Origin: Parvularia atlantis
Lineage: Eukaryota > Opisthokonta > Rotosphaerida
Direction of reading: 5' to 3'
Assembly (NCBI GenBank): GCA_943704415.1
Contig: CALSCO010002246.1
Coordinates: forward strand, 1 to 19,790
Length of the DNA: 19,790 nt
Shown: piece after piece, positions 9,362-18,031 of the stretch
Layout of the letters: every line of letters starts with the position of its first letter
Position numbering within the stretch: position 1 is the stretch's first letter
Program-made: the position numbers and the translations under genes
Notes under the pieces: generated by a model
What the model was told of the DNA's origin: nothing
The model's database searches: none
The model's input: only the letters and a program-made list of their open reading frames with translations

Positions 9362-12361
9362 ATGTGGACGGTCACGTGCCTCTTGTTGTGCGCCGTCGTC
9401 GCGGCCGGCGTCGCGGCGGCGCAGGAGCTGCCGACGCTGCCGACGCTGCCGACGTGCCAGGACCTGCCCTTTCGGCTGTACCCGTACTGCGATGCGAGCC
9501 GCTCGCCGGCTGAGCGCGCGCGCGACCTCGTCGCCCGGATGAACTTTGAGGAGCGACTGCGCCAGGTGACCAGCACGACAACCTGCGCCTTTGGCCAGCG
9601 CGCTCACACGCACCCCGCACCCCGCCAGATGAACACGTACGCCATCCCGATACCGCGCCTGGCCGTGCCCAAGTACCAGTGGTGCGGCTCGCTCGTCCGC
9701 TAGTGTGCAGTCCTCACCCCAGAGTGTTAACAGGTGGAACGAGGGCCTGCACGGCGTCAAGAGCGAGGGCTGCACGTCGTTCCCGCAGATCATCGGCATG
9801 GGCGCGACATTTGACCGCGAGCTGTGGCTGGAGATGGCCGTCGTCATCTCGACCGAGGCGCGCGCCATCGCCAACGGCCCGCTGGGCGAGCAGTGGCTGC
9901 GGTGGCAGGGCGGCCTGACGTACTTCTCGCCCGACATCAACATCTACCGCGACCCGCGCTGGGGCCGCGGGCAGGAGGTGCCTGGTGAGGACCCGTTCGT
10001 GACGGGCGAGTACGCGACGGCGTTTGTGCAGGGCCTACAGGGCCACCCAAGTGCGTGCGGGCGCGCGCGGCGGACGGTGCACGGCGTGAGACATGCGCAC
10101 GCCAGGCGACCCGCTGTACGACCCGCGCTACGTCAAAATCGTGGCCACATGCAAGCACTTTGTGGCATACTCGCTTGAGCAGGGTGACGGCTACTCGCGG
10201 CACTCGTTCAACGCGATCGTCAACGACCGTGACCTGGCCGAGACGTACCTACCGGCGTTGTGCGTGCGTACGCGCGCGCGACATGCGTTCGTTGACTGAC
10301 CGTGGACGCAGCGAGACGTGCGTGCGAGAGGGCAAGGTCCGCTCGATCATGTGCTCGTACAACCGCGTCAACGGCGTGCCCATGTGCGCCAACGGCGCCC
10401 TGCTCAACGACCTCGCGCGCGAGCAGTGGGGCTTCAAGGGCTACGTCGTGTCGGACTGCGGCGCCGTGGCGGACATCTGTGCGTGGCGCGCGCTGTTTGT
10501 GCGTGGCGTGGCCAACTCGGCGCGGCAGACTACAACCACAACTTCACCCAGAACGTCGAGCAGACTTGCGCGGCCAGCATCGAGAACGGCTGCGACAACA
10601 GCTGCATCCTCTTCCACGAGCTGTGCCCGCGCGCCGTCGAGGTGCGTGCCCCGGTGAGTGCAAGTGCGCGACAACATTGAGCCGCTGCGCAAAGAGTGGC
10701 GACCTCAGCGAGGACGCGGTGACCCTGGCGGCCGAGCGCCTGTTTGAACAGCGCTTCGCCCTGGGCATGTTTGACCCACCCGAGCAGGTCTCGTACCGTC
10801 AGATTGCGCCCGACCGTCGCAAGTGCGCCCCGGGGCGCTGCCTGCTGTGCACGCACTGAACCACGCAACCGCAGCCTGCCCGAGTGGGTTGCGCTCGCAC
10901 GGCGCGCGGCGGGCCAGACGATCGTGCTGCTCAAGAACGAGGGCAAGCTGCTGCCGCTCTCGCCGAGCGCGCGCATCGCGGTCGTCGGTCCGCACGGCGA
11001 CGCGACGCGGTGCGTCACATGCATGCACCCGCGGACGCTGAAATGAGCGCAGGGCGATGCTGGGCAACTACGCAGGGCAGCCGACGAACATCGTCTCGCC
11101 GATCGAGGGCATCCGCGCGGCGCTAACGGCGGGCGGCTCGGCGACGTTTACGCGGGTGCGCGCGCCGCTGGTTGTGCACTTTGTGCTCACGCACTGTTGT
11201 GCACTACAGGGCTGCGAGATCCAGGGCAACGACACGTCGGGCTTTGACGAGGCGCTCATGGCGATGGTGCGCACGGACGCGCTCAGCTCACACGCTCACA
11301 CGCATGCGGCACGCAGCGCGCGGCCGACGTTGTCGTGCTGGTGATCGGCATCAACCAGGACATCGAGCGCGAGGGGCAGGACCGCGTCAGCTTGGTGCTG
11401 CCGGGCGTGCAGGAGGACCTTGTGCGCCTCGCAGTGTCGTCGGGCCGGCCGGTCGTGGGTGTGCTGCTCAACGGCGGGCCGATCGACATCTCGCTTCTCA
11501 AGGCGCAGGTGCCCGCGATCCTCGAGGCGTGGTACCCCGGTGCGCGTCGCACACTCCCGCAGAGCGCGCGGGCTGAGCGGCTTGTGCGCAGGCGAGCAGG
11601 GCGGCAACGGCATCGCCGACGTGCTGTTTGGCAAGGTCAACCCGAGCGGTGCGTGCATGCTCGCACAATGCTGTGCTGACACGCCCGCGCGCTCGCAGCC
11701 AAGCTCGACGTGACGATCTACCCGCGCGAGTTCACGGGCCAGATCGCCATGACCGAGATGGACATGCGCGCGTTCCCCGGCCGCACATGTAACGTCCGCC
11801 CCCCCCCCCCCATCTCGCCTTCTCGCGCCCCCCCACAACCGCTCCCTTGCATGCTGACGGCGGGCGCGCAACGCAGACCGCTTCTACACGGGCACGCCCG
11901 TGTACCCGTACGGCTTCGGCCTGTCGTACACCAACTTCACCTACGAGGCGCTGCGGCTGGACGACGACGCGCCCGCGCTCACGACAGATGCGGTCGCCGC
12001 ACGCGGGACGCTGCCGCTGCGCGTGCGCGTGACCAACACGGGCGCGCGCGCCGGCGCCGAGGTCGTTCTGGCGTTCGTGGCGCTCGACCTGCCCGACGCG
12101 CCCCTGCGCACCCTCGTCGAGTTCACGCGCCTGCACGACCTCGCGCCGGGCGAGTCGCGCGACGTGGTTCTTCGGCCCAAGCTCAAGCAGGTGCGCGTCG
12201 TCGTCGTCGTCGTTGCGCGGCTCGCGCTCGGCTGACCCGCTGCGCAGCTCGCCTACTTCGACGCCAGGGGTCGCCGCGCGCTCGTCCCGGCCACGTACCG
12301 CTTCGAGGTTGGCACCGAGCGCCTCGCACTGGCTGTGAGCGGCGAGGCGGTCTCTGTGTGA
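9362..12361 (+). CDS. Secreted glycoside hydrolase family 3, beta-xylosidase/arabinofuranosidase-like
   Basis: Retaining glycosidase that releases xylose, arabinose or glucose from the non-reducing ends of plant or cell-wall oligosaccharides. Exons: 9362-9565, 9629-9681, 9734-10050, 10106-10259, 10312-10478, 10529-10641, 10695-10822, 10875-11009, 11053-11155, 11210-11266, 11317-11539, 11592-11648, 11699-11788, 11877-12190, 12248-12361. That is 742 aa, a normal length. Signal peptide [20 protein letters not shown]. The N-terminal GH3 barrel has [42 protein letters not shown] and VVSDCGAV, where Asp291 is the expected nucleophile. The C-terminal GH3 domain has [31 protein letters not shown] and [16 protein letters not shown], then [10 protein letters not shown] and a fibronectin-III-like end. 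The VSDC and WWNEGLHGV contexts resemble the plant-type xylosidase branch, so exact substrate is inference. The acceptor of intron 6 is AAAG. The homoaconitase start lies only 43 bp downstream. Confidence 0.93.
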
Positions 12362-12404
12362 CGCGCAGCCACGTCTATCTCCGAATTCCATCCACACGAC
12401 GGCT
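12362..12404 (+). promoter_or_regulatory. 43-bp gap between GH3 stop and homoaconitase start
   Basis: Must hold the GH3 3' UTR and the homoaconitase 5' UTR, unless the promoter or transcript ends lie inside the neighbouring coding regions. No clear TATA or poly(A) signal is visible. Confidence 0.4.
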
Positions 12405-15400
12405 ATGCTGGCGGCATCCGTGCGGCGGCTGTTTGCGACGTCGGCGCGCGCATCTGTGTCGCGCGTGTCGGCGCCGGGCGCGGCCCGCGGACAGAACGTG
12501 GTCGAGAAGATCGTCCAGCGCTACGCAGAGGTGGCGGCCGGTGGGGCGCGCTCGTGGGTGCGGGAGGACTGACGGCGGCCAGCAAGGACCTGCCACGCGG
12601 GCACATGGTGCGCGCGGGCGACTACGTCTACATCCGCCCGCGGCACGTCATGACGCACGACAACACGGCGGCGGTGATGAGCAAGTGCGTCGCCTCACGG
12701 GCTGCTGGGCTGCGCTGACGCGGCGAGGCCCAGGTTTGAGGCGATCGGGGCGACGCGCCTGTTTGACGCGCGCCAGCCCGTGTTTGCGCTCGACCACGAC
12801 GTGCAGAACCGGAGCGACAAGGCGAGTGTGGCCGTGCGCCCGTCGTGCGTGCGTATGCGCTGATGCAGCCGCCGCTCGCGCGCGCGCAGAACCTGGCCAA
12901 GTACCGCAGCATCGAGCAGTTTGCGCGCGCGCGCGGCGTGGACTTTTACCCAGCCGGGCGCGGCATCGGCCACCAGATCATGGTCGAGGAGGGCTACGCG
13001 TTCCCGCTCAACCTCACGGTCGCGTCCGACTCACACTCCAACATGTACGGCGGCATCGGCAGCCTCGGCACGCCCGTCGTGCGCACCGATGCTGCGTGCG
13101 TGGCCCGCCCGCCTAGTCGCCTGCGCACACCGCCGTCTGACGCGCGCGCGGGGGGGGCCCACAGGGCGCTGTGGGCAACGGGGCAGACGTGGTGGCAGGT
13201 GCCACCGGTCGCCGTCGTGGTGTGCACGCTGTGCCGGCTGCGCTCGCGGCTGACGCACGGTGCAGGAGCTGTACAACCGCCTCCCGCGCGGCGTGACCGG
13301 CAAGGACGTGATCATCGCGCTGTGCGGCCTGTTCAACAACGACGAGGTGCTGAACCACTGCGTCGAGTTCAAGCTCGAGCACGCCGACGCCATTTCGATC
13401 GCCGACCGCCTGGCCGTGGCCAACATGTCGACCGAGTGGGGCGCGCTCGCGGGCGTGTTCCCGCCCGACGGCGTCACGCTCAAGTGGCTGCATGCACGGG
13501 CGCGTTACCTGCGCGAGCGGGGTGCGCTCTGGAGTCTGCAGGTTGCGGCGTGCGCTGCTGCTGACGGCGCGCCCAGACGGCAAGGAGCACCCGCGCGTGA
13601 ACACGACGGCGATCGGCCAGCTTGAGCGCGACCTGTTTGCGTCGGATGCGGACGCGTACTATGCCAAGGTGCGCGAATGCTGCGTTGCGCAGTGTAGCGT
13701 GCGCTGAGCGTCGTGCGCGCGAGCAGGTGCTGACGCTGGATCTGGCCTCGGTGCAGCCGCACGTGTCTGGCCCGAACCACGTCAAGGTCATGCGCAGCGT
13801 GCATGAGATTACACAGGAGCGCCTCAAGATCAACAAGGTGTGCATGCGCCCCGGCTGCTTGCGTCGCCCCCCGCCGCTTGCGTCGCATGCCCACACGAAC
13901 ACGACGACGGCAGGCCTACCTCGTGTCGTGTGTCAACAGCCGCGAGCAGGACATCGCCCAGGCGGCCGAGGTGCTGCGCGGTCGGCAGGTGGCCCCAGGT
14001 GCGCGCGCGGCGACTGTCTCTACGCACGCGCTCGCGAAAACCAATGCGCGCAACCAGGCGTGCAGTTCTTCGTCGCCGCGGCCTCGTCAGAGGTCCAGAG
14101 GCACGCCGAGGCGGCCGGCGACTGGAAGGCTCTGCTCGACGCCGGCGCCGTGCCGCTCCCGCCGGGCTGCGGGCCATGCGTCGGTGCGATGCTCAGCGCG
14201 TTTTCTCGCCCGCGCGATCGAGCTCAGTCTCGCTTTGGGCAGGGCTGGGCACGGGCCTGCTGGAGGACGGCGAGGTGGGCATCTCGGCGACCAACCGCAA
14301 CTTCAAGGGCCGCATGGGCTCGCCCAAGGTGCGCGTGCGCGTGCGCGAGCCCGAATGCCGCTGGCTCACTTGCTATCGCGCGCGACCGCAGGCTGAGGCC
14401 TACCTGGCGTCGCCCGCGGTCGTGGCCGCGTCGGCCCTTGCCGGCTTTATCTGCGGCCCGGACGTGACGACTGGTGTGGTGGCCCTTCGCCGCCTGTGCT
14501 CGCTTCCCGCGCCTCACAGAGCGGTGCAGACGCCGGTGCGCAGCCGCTCGGGACGCTGAAAGAGTCGCCGCCGCCCCTGCGCGGTGCCACGGCCGTCGAG
14601 GTCGTGCCGGGCTTCCCGAAGGAGGTGGCTGGTCGTGTATGTGCCGCGCATTGCTGCATGCAACCCCCGCCCGCTTGACGCGCACCGCGCAGATCGTCTT
14701 CTGCGACATGGACAACATCAATACGGACGGCATTTACCCGGGCAAGTACACGTACAACGACGGCATGAGCCCCGAGCAGATGGCGGCCGTCGTGATGGAG
14801 AACTACGACGCGAACTTCACCAAGATTGCGCTGCAGGTGCACTGGCCTGCGCTCACCCGCGTGCCGCGGCTGACGCCCGCGCAGGGCGACATCCTCGTCG
14901 GCGGCTTCAACTTTGGCACGGGCTCGTCGCGCGAGCAGGCGGCGACGGCGCTGAAGCACGCCGGTGCGCGGGAGGGCGGTCTCTGCGCGCGCGCGCCGGA
15001 GCACGTCTGACACGACGACAGGCATCCAACTTTTGCTTGCCGGCAGCTACAGCGAGACGTACAAGCGCAACGCGCTGAACAACGCGTTTCTGCCGCTCGA
15101 GGTGCGGCGCCTCTGCGCACGCGAGCCGTCTCGTGAAACGCGCGCGCACCCAGGCGCCCGAGCTCGTCGAGGACCTGCGCGCACGCTTCGGCAAGGAGGC
15201 GATGACGCTGCGCACGGACGTGACCGTGACGATCGACTTTGCGACGGCCACCGCGCACCTCGATGTCGCCGTGGACCCGAAAGACGGGGCGAAGGTGCGC
15301 CGTGCCCGCCGCACTGCGCCACGGCTGAGGCGCACGCGTGCGCAGCTCATCTACCCGGTCACGCCGCTCGGCAAGGCGGCGCAGGAGCTGATCCTCGCGG

Positions 15401-15444
15401 GCGGGCTGGAGGCATGGATCAAGCAGCGCGTCTCGCGGCCGTGA
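12405..15444 (+). CDS. Homoaconitase, mitochondrial (alpha-aminoadipate lysine pathway)
   Basis: [4Fe-4S] hydro-lyase of lysine synthesis, acting on homoaconitate and homoisocitrate in the mitochondrion. Exons: 12405-12530, 12587-12684, 12734-12821, 12890-13095, 13165-13219, 13266-13521, 13577-13668, 13727-13837, 13914-13998, 14058-14183, 14243-14328, 14392-14463, 14520-14624, 14693-14836, 14885-14963, 15022-15101, 15154-15294, 15346-15444; 682 aa. The first 28 residues ([19 protein letters not shown]...) look like a mitochondrial presequence. Homoaconitase landmarks: [156 protein letters not shown] and [11 protein letters not shown]. Cluster cysteines are Cys350, Cys410 and Cys413. The first sits in CVNSR where the family usually has CTNSR. 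Intron 1 ends in AAG. Intron 3 uses GC (12822) or a GT 12 bp later, which would add ASVA. Confidence 0.95.
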
Positions 15445-15523
15445 GCGAGCGCGAGCCGGTTACACTGCTGGTTGAGCGACTGAAGAAAGACACAGGTACA
15501 AAGCTTGTGTCGCGCAGCGCTTG
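15445..15523. other. Convergent intergenic gap, homoaconitase / CHR transporter
   Basis: 79 bp between opposing stop codons, holding both 3' UTRs. It contains an A-rich patch (gaagaaagacacaggtacaaag, described by position about 15482-15503) but no clear poly(A) signal. Confidence 0.5.
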
Positions 15524-16149
15524 TCACCGCGGCGCAAAGAGCGGCTGGCCGCAGCAGGCCGCGACGGCGATGAGCAGCGGGCCGGTGTAGGGCCCTTTGA
15601 CCTGCGTCATTACAAAGATGGCCAGGAAGAAGATGGCGCCGGTGACCGCGTCGGTCACGCTCGTGCGCAGGAAGTTGCACCTGCACCGTCGCATTCAGGG
15701 CGCACTGCCGAGCGCGGGCGGGGGTGCACACGCACGCGGTCACGAGGACGATGCCGATCACGGCCGACGTGACGCCGTCCAGGAACGGCATGATGAACTT
15801 GTTGTCGAGGATGCGGCTGAAGACCTGGTGGCCGAGCAGCGCAAAGGCGAACGCGGGTGTGAAGATGCCGATGGTCATGAGGAACGCGCCGCCCCAGCTG
15901 AGCGCGAGGTAGCCCACAAACGTCACAAACATAACCAGCTGCGGCAAGCGTCAGCACAAGAGCCGCGTGCGCGCCGCGTGCCCGGGGCGCACCGGCGATG
16001 GAATCAGGTTGGCCAGGGCCAGGCCGTCGAGGAACTGCTGGCTGGTGATCCACTGGCCGACGACGACGGCCTCCTGCTGAATGTACGGGATGACAGTGTA
16101 CGCTGCGGCCTAACGTCAGCCCCGCCCGCGCCTCTCATCCGGCCGCACG

Positions 16150-16228
<79 letters not shown>

Positions 16229-17319
16229 GCCGCCAAAGGTGAGCATGCCCGAGATGCACGCGAGACCAAACGCGCCCGCGTAGGTTGGCTGGCCCGAGAC
16301 GGTCGAGCCGAGAGAGAAGTTGGACGGGACGCCGACGTAGACGACGACGAGGACGTACGTCAGAATGCCGAGGCCGAGCCACGACAGCGCCCCAAACGCC
16401 ATCCAGCGGGGCGAGACGCTGCGCCAGGTGAGGATCCCGTTGAAGATGCCCACGTAGGCCAGGATGATGAGGAAGTTGACGCGCATGACCGTCAGCAGCA
16501 GGCCCAGGAAGCCCTGAAAGAACAGCAGGTACGAGAAGCGCTTGGTGGCGGCGTCGACGAACGAGTGGTCGGCCAGCTTGCGCAGGGCCATGAAGATCAT
16601 CGCGGTGACGACGGGCTGGACCGCGCGGAACGAGGCCTGGACGTAGGGGCTGCTGAGGCCGTAGGTGGCGTAGAGCCACGACAGCAGGAGCATGATGCAG
16701 AAGCCCGGCAGGATGAAGCCGATGCCGGCGAGGATGCCGCCGACGAACCCATTGGACGTGTAGCCTGCACATCACGCTGTTGATGCGGCGAGCGAGGCGT
16801 GCGCGGGGTGGTTTGGCACACCGAAGAAGACGGCCAGCTCGGCCGCCTCGGGCCCCGGGATCGCCTGGTAGAAGGCGTAGACGCGGTTGAAGCGCTCGAC
16901 CGGCATCCACTGCGGGGCGCGGCGCGGCGCAGCTGTTATCGGGCGCCTTTCTGCGGGAAGGCGCGCGCGCGCACCCGCTCGCCGATAATGAATTCGGACT
17001 TCATCATGCTGATCTGCACCACCGGCCCGCCAAAGCCGCGCGCGCCGATGCTGAGGAACGCGAGGAAGATACCGAGCAGCGACCGCGGCGGCGGCCCGTA
17101 TCGCTCGCCGCCGTCGGCGCTGCTCTCGGCGCCCGCGCCGTCGCCGTCGCCGACGGTGATGAACACCTTGCCATCGGCCTCGCCCTCGGCATCACTGCTG
17201 CTGCTGCTCGCGCCCGGCCCGGCCCCCGCCGGCGTGTCTGCGTGGTATGTCGCGACCACGAGGTGTGTTGATGAGCCCACGTCACGCAGCTCGACGTCCA
17301 CGTGACCAACGCCCGCCAT
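15524..17319 (-). CDS. Chromate-transporter (CHR) family membrane protein, two-domain
   Basis: Membrane protein of the CHR/ChrA superfamily. Characterised members export or import chromate, probably through sulfate-like anion exchange, and the real substrate here is unknown. Exons: 16975-17319, 16822-16909, 16228-16764, 15993-16102, 15736-15938, 15524-15680; 479 aa. After a hydrophilic, Ser/Gly/Asp-rich N-terminal tail of about 78 residues come the first CHR half with GARGFGGPVVQISMM (Gly95-Pro99), YQAIPGPEAAELAVFFG, and hydrophobic segments such as GILAGIGFILPGFCIMLLLS. The second half has MLTFGGAYTVIPYIQQEAVV, FLDGLALANLIPSPLVM and FVTFVGYLALSWGGAFLM, ending TGPLLIAVAACCGQPLF. Both signature motifs are in family positions. 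Intron 3 is a (TG)n run that forms its own splice donor. The only ATG I can find overlaps the Bora-like gene's ATG, so the tail or the start may be mis-set. Confidence 0.88.
16151..16226. repeat. (CA)38 microsatellite forming the donor end of a CHR intron
   Basis: Perfect CA run on the plus strand, TG on the gene strand. It lies at the 5' end of the intron 16103-16227, so the donor reads GGCG|GTGTGTGTG. Every GT in the run is a potential donor. This is the second long CA/TG repeat in the window, and both are intronic. Confidence 0.93.
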
Positions 17320-17923
17320 GCTGGCCGTTTCAGAAATGCGCCCACACCCGTTCCTCGACGCGAGCCGCGAGCACTTCCCGGCGTTTGAGCGCGTGTTTGC
17401 GCCCGCGCCGGCCGACACGACGCCCGGGCGGGCCGAGGACGCGCTTGAGTGGTCGTTTGACGAGCGTGTCGCCCTGTTCCCGGCCGAGATCGACCCGGCC
17501 GACGCCGCTGCGCCCGTCGATGCGACGCCGCGGACGGCGCGCGACGAGGAGCTTGCGGCGGCCGCGGCGACCGAGCGCTTCGCCCTGCTGAGCATGCGCG
17601 GGCAGCTGGTGACGCCACAGAGCGGCTCGTCTCGTCCTGCGCGCTCGAGCGCGAGGCTGAGGCTGGCATCGCCGTCGCCCGGCGTGAGACTAAGGCTCAT
17701 GCACATGCCCGCATCGCCGTCGCCCGGCGTGAGACTAAGGCACATGCGCACACACGCGTCGCCGTCGCCGTCGCCGTCTCCTGTGCTGCGACTCGTGCGG
17801 ATGCACCCAACACCCTCGCCAGCACGCCGCGCCCAGTCGCCAGCACGCATGTCGCACGGCCGCAGCAGTCTGTCCCTCGGCATGTCGCCCATCGCCGCGG
17901 GCGCAGCAAGCGACGACGAGTGA
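17318..17923 (+). CDS. Bora (aurora borealis)-like mitotic kinase activator, intronless
   Basis: Bora proteins, once phosphorylated by cyclin-Cdk, bind Aurora A and promote Plk1 activation at mitotic entry. The 201-aa ORF has the conserved Bora N-terminal core in order: HPFLDASREHFP (compare the NPF box), TTPGR, LEWSFDERVALFPAEIDP (compare the family W-S-[IF]-D-x-x-A-x-x-x-P-x-x-I-D-P pattern), then a charged helix DEELAAAAATERFALL. The C-terminal half is a Ser-Pro-rich tail with two near-identical 15-residue repeats (ASPSPGVRLRLMHMP) and a third decayed copy, giving many Cdk-type SP sites and RxL cyclin-docking motifs. It is much shorter than animal Bora. The only intron-free gene here. ATG could be 17318 or 17336; a tttcag lies between them and might be an acceptor for an unseen upstream exon. 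Match made from memory of the motif, so moderate confidence. Confidence 0.6.
   Translation: MLAVSEMRPHPFLDASREHFPAFERVFAPAPADTTPGRAEDALEWSFDERVALFPAEIDPADAAAPVDATPRTARDEELAAAAATERFALLSMRGQLVTPQSGSSRPARSSARLRLASPSPGVRLRLMHMPASPSPGVRLRHMRTHASPSPSPSPVLRLVRMHPTPSPARRAQSPARMSHGRSSLSLGMSPIAAGAASDDE
17666..17800 (+). repeat. 45-bp tandem repeat coding the SP/RxL repeats of the Bora-like protein
   Basis: Copies begin gcatcgccgtcgcccggcgt at 17666 and 17711, nearly identical over more than 30 bp. A diverged third copy starts about 17756 and is expanded by gcc/gtc triplets into SPSPSPSP. Period 45 keeps the frame, so the repeat adds whole phosphorylation/docking modules. Confidence 0.85.
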
Positions 17924-18031
17924 CGCTGTTGCCATGTACACCGCACAACACACATGACAATGCAGACGCGACAACGACTGATAGAGGTGAGGTGAGGGGA
18001 CGATCACAGGCGCGCGCAAACACCGCACGGC
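17924..18031. other. Convergent intergenic gap, Bora-like / V-ATPase d
   Basis: 108 bp between opposing stops. It contains short A/C-rich sequence and TGTACA-like bits near 17933, with no clear ORF or poly(A) signal. Confidence 0.5.

Noticed and set aside
7814-9703. Long plus-strand ORFs (over 500 codons) opposite the DID-repeat gene
   Set aside because: They are Arg/Ala-rich shadow frames of the minus-strand gene and extend into GH3 in the wrong frame. The repeated DID motif and kinase sites exist only in the minus reading.
552-15444. BCAT and homoaconitase as an amino-acid gene cluster
   Set aside because: They are separated by three unrelated genes on different strands and act in different pathways. 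Nothing indicates co-regulation.
16936-17955. A 339-codon minus-strand ORF covering the Bora-like gene and the CHR first exon
   Set aside because: Its upper part is the antisense of the Bora-like gene and is low-complexity (GDGDGD, SLSLTPGDGDA). The plus strand there carries a conserved protein motif, so only the part from 17319 down is kept as CHR.
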